A DNA stretch of 10,046 bases from the NCBI GenBank assembly GCA_025456385.1, contig JALOKS010000067.1, positions 1 to 10,046 of the forward strand, written 5' to 3'. Below are positions 1-6,211 of the stretch, piece by piece. This DNA comes from Thermoanaerobaculales bacterium. GTDB lineage: Bacteria > Acidobacteriota > Thermoanaerobaculia > Thermoanaerobaculales > Sulfomarinibacteraceae. Below the pieces are notes generated by a model, which saw only the letters and a list, made by a program, of their open reading frames with translations, did no database searches and had not been told where the DNA came from. Within the stretch, counting starts at the first letter, position 1. The number at the start of each line of letters is the position of its first letter. The position numbers were made by a program, and so were the translations under genes.

Positions 1-1
1 G

Positions 2-757
2 ATGTTCAACGACGAGTTTGGCCCGTACGCCTGGGGCGGCTCGCACTACCTCAATCGCGATGGCGTCTGGAAGCTCTATCGGGTCACCTGGGAGCCTCCG
101 TGGGGTTACGCGAACGAGGGCGTCATCGCCCACGAAATGGGTCACGGGTTCGGTTTGCCGCACTCCAACAATGCCGATGATGATGCCAACCCCTATGACA
201 ATCCTTGGGACGTGATGAGTGACTCCTGGAACTACGTCCTCACTCATCCAACCTACGGCAAGCTCGGGAAGGGAACCATTGCGTACCATCTCGATCTGCT
301 GGGCTGGATCGGTCCCGAGCAGAAAGTGGTCGTTGATGCCGCGGGAATCTACGAGCTCTCAATCGATCACCTCGCGCTTGCTGAGACTGAGAACCTCCGT
401 TTGGTCCGGATTGCGAAGCCGGGAACCAGCACGTTCTACACCGTCGAAGTGAGGGACCGTGTCGGTTATGACGGCCAGCTGCCAGGCTTCGCGGTGGTGA
501 TCCATCATGTGGATCCGTTCCGTTTGGAAGAAGCGTGGCTTGTCGACCTCGAGAACGCTGAGAATGGCGCCGATGAGGGAGCCATGTGGCGAGTCGGAGA
601 GTGCTTTCAGGACCTCGCCGACGATATCAGCGTCTGCGTACAGTCTGTGACAGCGGAGGGTTTTGTTGTCGTGGTGGCATTTGGCGATGTAGACACGGTC
701 TTCTCAGACGGCTTTGAGAGCTCCGACACCAATTCCTGGAGCAGTACCGTCCCATAG
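2..757 (+). CDS. Secreted metzincin-like zinc metalloprotease, 3' part (5' end outside window)
   Basis: This is the C-terminal part of an extracellular or periplasmic zinc protease; the reading frame is open to the window edge, so the true start, signal peptide and any propeptide lie upstream. Numbering from the first visible Met, residues 44-54 (HEMGHGFGLPH) match the metzincin signature HExxHxxGxxH: H44, H48 and H54 would bind zinc and E45 would be the general base. A Met-turn candidate follows at Met72 in a WDVMSD context. The segment around residues 143-172, with a Tyr-rich strand, RDRVGYDGQLPG and VIHHVD, resembles the region after the active site in M6-like (immune-inhibitor-A-like) peptidases. 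Two Cys near residues 202 and 212 could form a disulfide. The C-terminus (FSDGFESSDTNSWS) is a short tail seen at the ends of many secreted bacterial proteins. Base composition is lower in GC than the following genes. The protease call is firm; the exact family (M6 or another metzincin) is not. Confidence 0.85.
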   Translation: MFNDEFGPYAWGGSHYLNRDGVWKLYRVTWEPPWGYANEGVIAHEMGHGFGLPHSNNADDDANPYDNPWDVMSDSWNYVLTHPTYGKLGKGTIAYHLDLLGWIGPEQKVVVDAAGIYELSIDHLALAETENLRLVRIAKPGTSTFYTVEVRDRVGYDGQLPGFAVVIHHVDPFRLEEAWLVDLENAENGADEGAMWRVGECFQDLADDISVCVQSVTAEGFVVVVAFGDVDTVFSDGFESSDTNSWSSTVP

Positions 758-778
758 CCGTCGCCGGGCGGGAAAGCG

Positions 779-806
779 GAACTCGAGATTCTAAACTCGA
801 AACTCG
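779..806 (-). repeat. Degenerate 7-bp tandem repeat array, four units
   Basis: Read on the minus strand from 806 to 779, the units are CGAGTTT, CGAGTTT, AGAATCT and CGAGTTC, giving a consensus near NGARTTY with exact 7-base spacing. The array begins 22 bp after the protease stop codon. The core is close to self-complementary, so its orientation is uncertain. A related array lies at 6037-6064 and shares the unit CGAGTTT. The function is unknown. Short heptamer tandem repeats are known from other phyla (for example STRR elements in cyanobacteria), but I do not claim homology. Confidence 0.5.
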
Positions 807-855
807 GAACATCGCCGTATGGCATCTCCGCCTCCAGCTCGCCTTGTCGCGGCCA

Positions 856-884
856 TCGGCACCCTGCAGTGCATCTGCTAGAGT
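856..884 (+). promoter_or_regulatory. Putative extended -10 promoter of the PBP1A gene, leaderless start
   Basis: An extended -10 element TGCTAGAGT (877-885 region, hexamer TAGAGT at 879-884) ends exactly 6 nt before the GTG start at 891. The hexamer 17 nt upstream of it, TCGGCA (856-861), matches TTGACA at four of six positions. Initiation about 7 nt after the -10 would fall on the GTG itself, and no Shine-Dalgarno sequence is present. The same ten bases CTGCTAGAGT recur upstream of pal at 9553-9562. This is inferred from sequence only. Confidence 0.45.
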
Positions 885-890
885 CCACCC

Positions 891-3434
891 GTGATCAGGA
901 AGAAGGTCCTTGCCGACGAACCGGGAGCGCCGAAGCGGAAGGCGCTGTCGATTCGCCGTACGCCGGCGGCCAAACGGCCGGGCGAGCCGACGCCGGCGCG
1001 GCGCCGGTCCGCACTCGTCCGGCTGCTGCGGTACGGGCTCGCGGGCTGTGCGTTCGGCGCCCTGGCGGGCTGGGTCATCGCCCAGGCCCTGCACGTGCCG
1101 CAGGTCGACCTGCTGGCCACCTTCGAGCCGGCGGCGACGACCCGGATGTACGCGGCCGACGGCGACCAGGTGGCTTCGTACGCCCTCGAGCAGCGGGTCG
1201 TGCTGCGGCCCGAGGAGATCCCAGAGCACTTCAAACGCGCGGTGGTGGCGATCGAGGACGCGGACTTCTACTCCCACGGCGGGGTCGACCCTCAGGCCAT
1301 CCTGCGAGCCGTCTGGTACAGCGTGATCGACCGCCGCATCGGCTCGCGCGGCGGCGCCTCGACCCTGACCCAGCAGCTGGCTCTCAACCTCTTCCTGGAG
1401 CGCGAGCGGACCATCGGCCGCAAGCTCAAGGAGGCGCTGCTCGCCCTGGACATCGAGAAGCGCTACTCGAAGGACCAGATTCTGACGCTCTACGCCAACC
1501 AGATCTTCCTCGGTCACGGCGCCTACGGCGTCGAGGCCGCCGCGCAGCTCTACTTCGAGAAGCCGGCCGCCGAGCTGAGCCTCGCCGAGGCGGCTCTGCT
1601 CGCGGGCATGATCCCCAGCGCCAACAACAAGTACGATCCCATCCGGCGGCCCGAGAACGCGCTCGCCCGCCGCAACAAGGTCCTCGAGCGGATGCTCGAG
1701 CTCGACTTCATCGATGCGGCGTCGTACGAGACGGCGGTCGCCGAGCCGCTGGGGGCGGCGCTCCACCGCGAGCGGGCGGGAACTGGCGCCCACTTCCTCG
1801 AGATGGCCCGCCAGGAGATCGAGCGCCGCTACGGGACCGACGCCCTCTACACCTCGGGCCTGCGCGTGAAGCTGACGATGGACCGCAGGCTGCAGCAGCT
1901 CGCCGAGACGGCGGTGCGAGAGGGCCTGGTCGCGCTGGAGATGAACGACCTCGGCTTCCGCCGACCGCCGAACATCGTCGCCGAGCAGGGCCTCGCCTCG
2001 GCCGCCGACTACAGCGACCCGTCGTGGAAGGATCTCAGGCTCGAGGCCGGGGCGATGGTGCGTGCCATCGTCGAGCAGGTGGCGACCGAGCGCGCCGGCC
2101 TGCGCATCGGCGGCCGTCGGGCGAGCCTCGACCTCCGTGCCGCCGCGTGGACCGGGGCGGGCTCGCTGACGCGGATCCTCAAACCCGGTGACCTGGTGCT
2201 GGTGCGGCTGCCCGACCCCCTGCCCGACGGGCAGGCGGCGACGCTCGAGGTCGCCCTGCTGCAGGAGCCCGAGGTCGAAGGGGCGCTGCTGGCGATCGAC
2301 AACCGCTCGGGCGCGATTCTCGCCCTGGTCGGCGGCTTCGACTTCGAGCGCTCGGAGTTCAACCGCGCGGTTCAGGCAACCCTGCAGTGCGGCTCGGCCT
2401 TCAAGCCCTTCGTCTACCTGACCGCGTTCGAGAACGGCTTCACGCCCGCCGACACCCTCTTCGATGCGCCCTTCCTGTTGCCCGACAGCACCGGCGAGCT
2501 CAACTACTGCCCCAAGAACTACTACAACCTCTACTACGGGGTCACCACCCTGCGGCGGGCCCTCGAGCTGAGCCACAACGCGACCGCGGTCAAGCTGCAG
2601 CAGTTGACCGGCAGTGAGGCGGTGGTGGAGAACGCGCGCCGCTTCGGCATCAGCACCGAGATCCACCCCTACGCATCGCTCGCCCTCGGCTCGCTGAGCG
2701 TGCGCCTGATCGACCTCGTGCGAGCCTACGCCGGCATCGCCAACCTCGGCGAGGTTCCGGAGCCCTTCTACATCAGCGAGGTCCATGACCGCGAGGGCCG
2801 CCTGCAGGATCGCTCCTTCCCGCGCAGCGAGCGGGTCATGCCCGAGGCGGTCACCTACCTCGTGCTGCACATCCTCGAGGGAGTCATCGACCGCGGCACG
2901 GGAGAGAGCGCCCGCGACCTGCCCGGGAACCTCGCCGGCAAGACCGGCACCACCGATGACTACACCGACGCCTGGTTCGTCGGGTTCTCGCCCCGGATCA
3001 CGGTCGGCGTGTGGGTCGGCCGCGACCGCAAGCTCCCCATCGGCCGCCGGATGACCGGCGCGCGCGCGGCGCAGCCGATCTGGAACAGCTTCATGGCAGC
3101 CTACCTCGGGACCTTGTCGGAGGCCGAGCGGGGCGAGGACTTTCCGGTACCGGCCGGGGTGGTGTTCACCCCCGTCGACGCGCGGACCGGCGAGCGCGCC
3201 ATGCCGCGTTGCCGCTACCAGACCGAGGTGATCCTCGAGGCCTTCCTCGACGGCACCGAACCGACCGAGCCCTGCCGCGAAGAGCTGGGCCGCCTTGCGG
3301 ACCTCCCCTGGCCCCTGCAGCTGCCTCTGTACACGCCGAAGCCCGGCGAGCCGATGCCGACCCGCGAGGCGGTGGCGGTCGCCGATCTGCGCCGCGAGGC
3401 CGACGAGGCGGAGGCCGCCGCGGGCGGGCGCTGA
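891..3434 (+). CDS. mrcA: Penicillin-binding protein 1A (bifunctional glycosyltransferase/transpeptidase)
   Basis: Class A PBP of 847 aa, close to the usual PBP1A length. It polymerises lipid II into glycan strands and cross-links the stem peptides in the periplasm, anchored in the inner membrane. A basic cytoplasmic tail is followed by one membrane segment at about residues 42-66. The GT51 domain (about 80-260) has the catalytic-Glu motif around E122 (EDADFYSHGGVD), GGASTLTQQ at 154-162, and RKLKEALLALDIEKRYSKDQIL. An OB-like insert lies at about 385-460. The transpeptidase domain has SAFK (S502 nucleophile, K505), SHN (561-563) and KTGTT (684-688). The GTG start is forced: an in-frame TAG lies at 879-881 and the next Met is beyond the membrane segment. 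There is no Shine-Dalgarno sequence. The gene stands alone on its strand and converges on the thioredoxin gene at 4 bp. Two Cys near the C-terminus may form a disulfide. Family assignment is very secure; 1A rather than another class A subtype is likely. Confidence 0.96.
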   Translation: MIRKKVLADEPGAPKRKALSIRRTPAAKRPGEPTPARRRSALVRLLRYGLAGCAFGALAGWVIAQALHVPQVDLLATFEPAATTRMYAADGDQVASYALEQRVVLRPEEIPEHFKRAVVAIEDADFYSHGGVDPQAILRAVWYSVIDRRIGSRGGASTLTQQLALNLFLERERTIGRKLKEALLALDIEKRYSKDQILTLYANQIFLGHGAYGVEAAAQLYFEKPAAELSLAEAALLAGMIPSANNKYDPIRRPENALARRNKVLERMLELDFIDAASYETAVAEPLGAALHRERAGTGAHFLEMARQEIERRYGTDALYTSGLRVKLTMDRRLQQLAETAVREGLVALEMNDLGFRRPPNIVAEQGLASAADYSDPSWKDLRLEAGAMVRAIVEQVATERAGLRIGGRRASLDLRAAAWTGAGSLTRILKPGDLVLVRLPDPLPDGQAATLEVALLQEPEVEGALLAIDNRSGAILALVGGFDFERSEFNRAVQATLQCGSAFKPFVYLTAFENGFTPADTLFDAPFLLPDSTGELNYCPKNYYNLYYGVTTLRRALELSHNATAVKLQQLTGSEAVVENARRFGISTEIHPYASLALGSLSVRLIDLVRAYAGIANLGEVPEPFYISEVHDREGRLQDRSFPRSERVMPEAVTYLVLHILEGVIDRGTGESARDLPGNLAGKTGTTDDYTDAWFVGFSPRITVGVWVGRDRKLPIGRRMTGARAAQPIWNSFMAAYLGTLSEAERGEDFPVPAGVVFTPVDARTGERAMPRCRYQTEVILEAFLDGTEPTEPCREELGRLADLPWPLQLPLYTPKPGEPMPTREAVAVADLRREADEAEAAAGGR

Positions 3435-3438
3435 CAGG

Positions 3439-3930
3439 CTAGACGCGGGTGGCGGGCCCGATCAGCTCCTGGATGCGCTCGAGGAAGCCGGTGGGCGGCA
3501 TGTAGCCAGGGATGCGGCCGATCTCGCGCCCGTCGGCGTCGAGCACCAGGATCGTCGGCAGGCCCTCGACACCGTAGCGCGCCGAGAGATCGCGGCCGTC
3601 GCCGTCCACGTCGAGGCTCACCGCCACCACGCGGTCGCGGAGCAGGCTGGCGACCTGCGCGTCGCGCAGCGTCGTCGAATCGAGCCTCTTGCACCACACG
3701 CACCAGTCGGCGTAGAAGTTGACGACCACCGGTTTGCCCTCGCTGCGGGCGCGGCTGAGGGCGGCGGGCAGGTCGCGGCCCCACTCGACCGCTGCCGTGC
3801 CGTGCGCGGTGATCGCCTCGGCGCCGCCGCTCTCCGGGCCGGGCTGGGGTCGGGAGCACGCGAGGGCGGACACGACGAGCGCGACGGCGGCACCCGCCGC
3901 GAGGCTGCGAACTGCTGTGTGGACCACCAC
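3439..3930 (-). CDS. Exported thioredoxin-fold protein (thioredoxin family, DsbD-gamma/TlpA-like)
   Basis: A 163-aa protein with an N-terminal export signal (hydrophobic core about residues 7-24, ending ALAC with Cys25) followed by a short Pro/Gly-rich linker and one thioredoxin domain (about 45-158). The active site is WCVWC (C77, C80) and the cis-proline is P125 in GLPT. The sequence before the CxxC (VVVNFYADWC) and the long substitution-tolerant CVWC pair resemble thioredoxin_7/DsbD C-terminal-domain proteins, which carry out thiol-disulfide exchange in the periplasm. ALAC fits either signal peptidase I cleavage (A-L-A) or a weak lipobox, so lipidation is uncertain. The first two codons are both GTG; the Shine-Dalgarno GGAGG at 3934-3938 is 3 nt from the first and 6 nt from the second, so the second GTG (3927) may be the real start. 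The redox partner cannot be told from the neighbours. Confidence 0.9.
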   Translation of the reverse strand: MVVHTAVRSLAAGAAVALVVSALACSRPQPGPESGGAEAITAHGTAAVEWGRDLPAALSRARSEGKPVVVNFYADWCVWCKRLDSTTLRDAQVASLLRDRVVAVSLDVDGDGRDLSARYGVEGLPTILVLDADGREIGRIPGYMPPTGFLERIQELIGPATRV

Positions 3931-3938
3931 TGTCCTCC
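3925..3938 (-). promoter_or_regulatory. Shine-Dalgarno deciding between two adjacent GTG starts
   Basis: On the minus strand GGAGG (3938-3934) precedes GTG (3930-3928) by 3 nt and a second GTG (3927-3925) by 6 nt. The second spacing is closer to the usual optimum, which would shorten the protein by one residue and leave the signal peptide intact. Confidence 0.5.
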
Positions 3939-4093
3939 GGGGCGCCGCGAGCGCGGCGCGGCGCGCAGTGTATCACTATCTGGCGATGCAGCCGGGAGCC
4001 CGTCCCGGCGGCCGCCGCTCCCGCCTTTATGACGCGATGGGCCCGAGGGTTACGCGCTTGCACGGGGGGCGGGGTCGATGGCATGATCGGCCG
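3931..4093. promoter_or_regulatory. Divergent intergenic region between the thioredoxin and phosphatase genes
   Basis: This 163-bp spacer separates two divergent genes and must carry both promoters. On the minus strand, TACACT (complement of 3965-3970) could be the -10 of the thioredoxin gene with a leader of about 28 nt, but I see no good -35. On the plus strand, TTGCAC (4058-4063), an 18-nt spacer and CATGAT (4082-4087) precede the phosphatase ATG. The rest is very GC-rich and I see no further motif. Confidence 0.4.
4058..4087 (+). promoter_or_regulatory. Putative promoter of the phosphatase gene, leaderless start
   Basis: TTGCAC (4058-4063) and CATGAT (4082-4087) are separated by 18 nt, and the -10 ends exactly 6 nt before the ATG at 4094. 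Each hexamer is a partial match to the sigma-70 consensus (three and four of six). No Shine-Dalgarno precedes the ATG. The geometry is the same as at the PBP1A and cytidine deaminase genes, which is the main support for this call. Confidence 0.35.
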
Positions 4094-5329
4094 ATGCCGA
4101 GACGGTCGATCTCGCTCTTCAAGCGCATCGAGCGCGCGCTGGAGACCATCGCCAGCGGCTCGAGCCCGCTCGAGACGATCCAGCGCACCGCCGGCTTCAT
4201 CGCCGACAGCTTCGCCGACGACCTCGGCATCCGCGGCGGGCGCATCTACGCGCAGGACGACGGCAGCTACGAGCTCGTCGAGACCTTCGGCGACGCATCC
4301 CGGGAACCCATCGGGCTGCGGGTGTGGCGGACCTATCCGCCCTTCGACCAGATCCTCGATGTCGGCTCGGTGGTGATGCGGCGGGACGACCCCCGCCTCG
4401 ACCAGCGGCTCGAGGCCGACCTCGGGACCCGGGAGTGGTTCGCCGCCGTGGCGGTTGCCGACGCCGGCTACGTGCTCTCCTTCGACGTCGAGTCCGCCAC
4501 GTTGGACATCGAGAACGTGGTTGCCACCCTCAACATCATCCGCCTGGCCATCAACCAGAAGCTGCGCGACGACCGGATGCGGGCGATCATGGAGGACGTC
4601 AGGCAGATCCAGAACTCGATCCTGCCCCGGCACCTGCCGCAGCCGGGCGACTACTCGATCGCCGCCCGTGCGGTTGCCGCCGAGGTGGTGGGCGGCGACT
4701 TCTACGACGTGATCACCCTCGACGAGGGGGTCTTCGACGTGGCGGTCGCCGACGCGACCGGCCACGGGCTGCCGGCGGCGCTCCAGGTGCGCGACGTCTT
4801 CACCGGGCTGCGGATGGGTTTGGCGCGGGAGTTCAAGCTCACGCGGACAGTGCAGCGCCTGAACGGCATCATCCACCGCAGCCGCCTGGCCACCAAGTTC
4901 GTGTCGCTCTTCCTCGCCGAGATCGATCTCTCCGGGACCCTCATCTACTGCAACGCGGGCCACCCCGCCGCGCTGCTGCTGCGCGCCGACGGATCGGCGC
5001 TGCGGTTGAACCCGACCGGGATGATCCTCGGCCCCAGCGCCGAAGCGAGCTACGGTATCGGCCTGGAGACGATCAACCCCGGCGACCTCCTCGCCATCTT
5101 CACCGACGGGATCACCGAGGTCACCGGTGCGGGCGCCGTGGCTGAGGAGTACGGGACCGAGCGCCTGGTCCACGTCCTGCGGGTCGCGCGCCACCTCGAC
5201 CCCATCGCCATCGTCGACCGGGTGTTCGCGGACGTCGAGGCCTTCAGCTCGACCTCGCCGCCGGCCGACGACCAGACCCTGGTCGTGGTCAAGAGGATGG
5301 CGTCCCGGATGGAGGAGGTTCCCGCGTGA
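4094..5329 (+). CDS. SpoIIE/RsbU-type PP2C Ser/Thr phosphatase with N-terminal GAF-like sensor domain
   Basis: A 411-aa soluble protein. The N-terminal part (about 15-150) looks like a GAF-type sensor; a short helical linker follows, then the RsbU hallmark QNSILPRHLP (173-182) and an SpoIIE PP2C domain to about residue 405. Metal-binding motifs are GGDFYD (200-205), DATGHG (220-225), FTDGITE (D338) and DD (392-393). The family dephosphorylates anti-sigma-factor antagonists (STAS proteins) or other phosphoserine targets in partner-switching pathways. No STAS or HPK-like kinase gene is in the window, so the target is unknown. I chose ATG 4094 because the frame upstream runs antisense through the thioredoxin gene, and the alternative ATG at 4037 adds residues unlike the family and has no Shine-Dalgarno. 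The stop overlaps the GTG of the next gene, implying translational coupling. Catalytic residues appear complete. Confidence 0.92.
   Translation: MPRRSISLFKRIERALETIASGSSPLETIQRTAGFIADSFADDLGIRGGRIYAQDDGSYELVETFGDASREPIGLRVWRTYPPFDQILDVGSVVMRRDDPRLDQRLEADLGTREWFAAVAVADAGYVLSFDVESATLDIENVVATLNIIRLAINQKLRDDRMRAIMEDVRQIQNSILPRHLPQPGDYSIAARAVAAEVVGGDFYDVITLDEGVFDVAVADATGHGLPAALQVRDVFTGLRMGLAREFKLTRTVQRLNGIIHRSRLATKFVSLFLAEIDLSGTLIYCNAGHPAALLLRADGSALRLNPTGMILGPSAEASYGIGLETINPGDLLAIFTDGITEVTGAGAVAEEYGTERLVHVLRVARHLDPIAIVDRVFADVEAFSSTSPPADDQTLVVVKRMASRMEEVPA
5313..5328 (+). promoter_or_regulatory. Strong Shine-Dalgarno and GTGA start-stop overlap
   Basis: AGGAGGT (5313-5319) lies inside the last codons of the phosphatase gene, 6 nt before the GTG at 5326-5328. 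The phosphatase stop TGA (5327-5329) overlaps this GTG. The near-perfect site fixes the start of the beta-helix gene and points to coupled translation from one mRNA. Confidence 0.85.
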
Positions 5330-6030
5330 TCGACTTCAGGCCGTGCGCCTTCTTCGACCTCGGTGACTTCGCGCACGCGGCGCTCCTCGATCCCGCCGAG
5401 CCGGTCTGGCAGGCGCTCGGAGGCCGCCTAACCGCCTACCTCGAGGCCTGGTCGGACTGGCGCATCGAGGTCGAGCTGCCGCCGGGAGTCCACGTGCTCG
5501 GCGATCGTGTCCGAATCGCCGCCGGCTGCACCGTCGAGCCGGGGGCGGTGATCGTCGGCCCGGCCATCCTCGAACGAGGGGCGCAGGTCCGGACCGGCGC
5601 CTACGTGCGCGAGAACGTGATCCTCGGCGCCGGCAGCCTGGTCGGCGCCCACAGCGAGGTCAAGGGCTCGATCCTGCTGCCCGCTGCGAAGGCGCCCCAC
5701 CAGGCCTACGTCGGCGATTCGATCCTGGGCCGCGACGTCAATCTCGGCGCCGGCACCATCTGCTCCAACGTCAAGAACGTCGGGAGCGAGGTCAGCTTCC
5801 ACGCCGGCGGCGAGAGCGTCCGCACCGGCCTCCGCAAGTTCGGGGCCGTGCTCGGTGACGGCTGCAAGACCGGCTGCAACACGGTGCTCAACCCCGGGGT
5901 GCTCATGGGGCCGGGCTCGGTGACCTACACCAACGCCTCGATCCGCAGCGGCTACTACCCACCCGGCACCCTGGTCAAGGTCCGTCAGACGCAGCAGATC
6001 ACCGAGATGCGGAGGCTGAAGCCCGGGTAG
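5326..6030 (+). CDS. GlmU-like left-handed beta-helix acyltransferase (hexapeptide repeat protein)
   Basis: A 234-aa protein. Residues 1-50 are a short non-repeat N-terminal region; residues about 55-215 carry hexapeptide repeats ([LIV]-G-x4 periodicity) of the left-handed beta-helix fold. The core resembles the acetyltransferase half of GlmU: SEVKGS (105-110), H125 followed by AYVGDS (127-132), then NLGAGTICSN (139-148). H125 aligns with the catalytic His that precedes xYxGD in GlmU. No nucleotidyltransferase (uridylyltransferase) domain is present, so it is not a bifunctional GlmU. Similar stand-alone proteins are often annotated as UDP-N-acetylglucosamine diphosphorylase or sugar-nucleotide transferase-like. 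A sugar acyltransferase role in envelope precursor synthesis is plausible, but the substrate is unknown. It is coupled to the phosphatase, which is an unusual partner for this fold. The fold is certain, the activity inferred. Confidence 0.88.
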   Translation: MIDFRPCAFFDLGDFAHAALLDPAEPVWQALGGRLTAYLEAWSDWRIEVELPPGVHVLGDRVRIAAGCTVEPGAVIVGPAILERGAQVRTGAYVRENVILGAGSLVGAHSEVKGSILLPAAKAPHQAYVGDSILGRDVNLGAGTICSNVKNVGSEVSFHAGGESVRTGLRKFGAVLGDGCKTGCNTVLNPGVLMGPGSVTYTNASIRSGYYPPGTLVKVRQTQQITEMRRLKPG

Positions 6031-6036
6031 TGTTGT

Positions 6037-6064
6037 CGAGTTTGGAATTCGGAATTCGGAATTC
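6037..6064 (+). repeat. 7-bp tandem repeat array, four units
   Basis: One CGAGTTT unit (6037-6043) is followed by three perfect copies of GGAATTC (6044-6064), starting 6 bp after the acyltransferase stop codon. Each GGAATTC contains the palindrome GAATTC. Unit length, consensus (NGARTTY) and position just after a stop codon match the array at 779-806. No terminator-like T-run follows. The function is unknown. Confidence 0.65.
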
Positions 6065-6211
6065 CCATCCACCCCTTCATGGCGAGCCTGGCGCCTGGTT
6101 TCTCCGCCCTCTCCCCTCCTCTTTTCGCGCCGTCAGACCTGGAGAGTATGTCGCCGCGAAATGAGCTGGTATACGCATTGCAAGTCGCGAGGGCGTACGT
6201 GGAGGTGGACC
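6065..6211 (+). promoter_or_regulatory. Spacer with possible extended -10 promoter for the DUF6600 gene
   Basis: TGGTATACG (6167-6175) fits an extended -10 (TGnTAtaaT-like), which would start RNA near 6182 and give a leader of about 30 nt containing the Shine-Dalgarno GGAGGT (6201-6206, 5 nt before ATG 6212). No convincing -35 is visible. The remainder of the spacer, including a pyrimidine-rich stretch around 6103-6127, shows no coding or structural signal that I can support. Confidence 0.3.

Noticed and set aside
627..2870. Very long minus-strand open frame antisense to the PBP1A gene
   Set aside because: It is a shadow of the codon bias in GC-rich DNA: the plus strand encodes a complete PBP1A with all motifs, and the antisense translation is low-complexity and Arg/Gly/Val-rich with no recognisable domain.
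3719..4093. Extended N-terminus for the phosphatase from an ATG at 3719 or 4037
   Set aside because: The 3719 start would overlap the thioredoxin gene antisense by about 200 bp and the added residues resemble no domain; 4037 has no Shine-Dalgarno and no family support. ATG 4094 begins just before the conserved region and has a -10 at the right place.
3215..5194. Long minus-strand open frame spanning three genes
   Set aside because: It runs across the PBP1A end, the thioredoxin gene in another frame, the divergent spacer and the phosphatase; no domain is seen, and the real genes are well supported.
779..6064. Heptamer arrays as CRISPR or attachment sites
   Set aside because: Units are contiguous 7-mers without spacers, there are no cas genes, integrase or tRNA nearby, and no target-site duplication.
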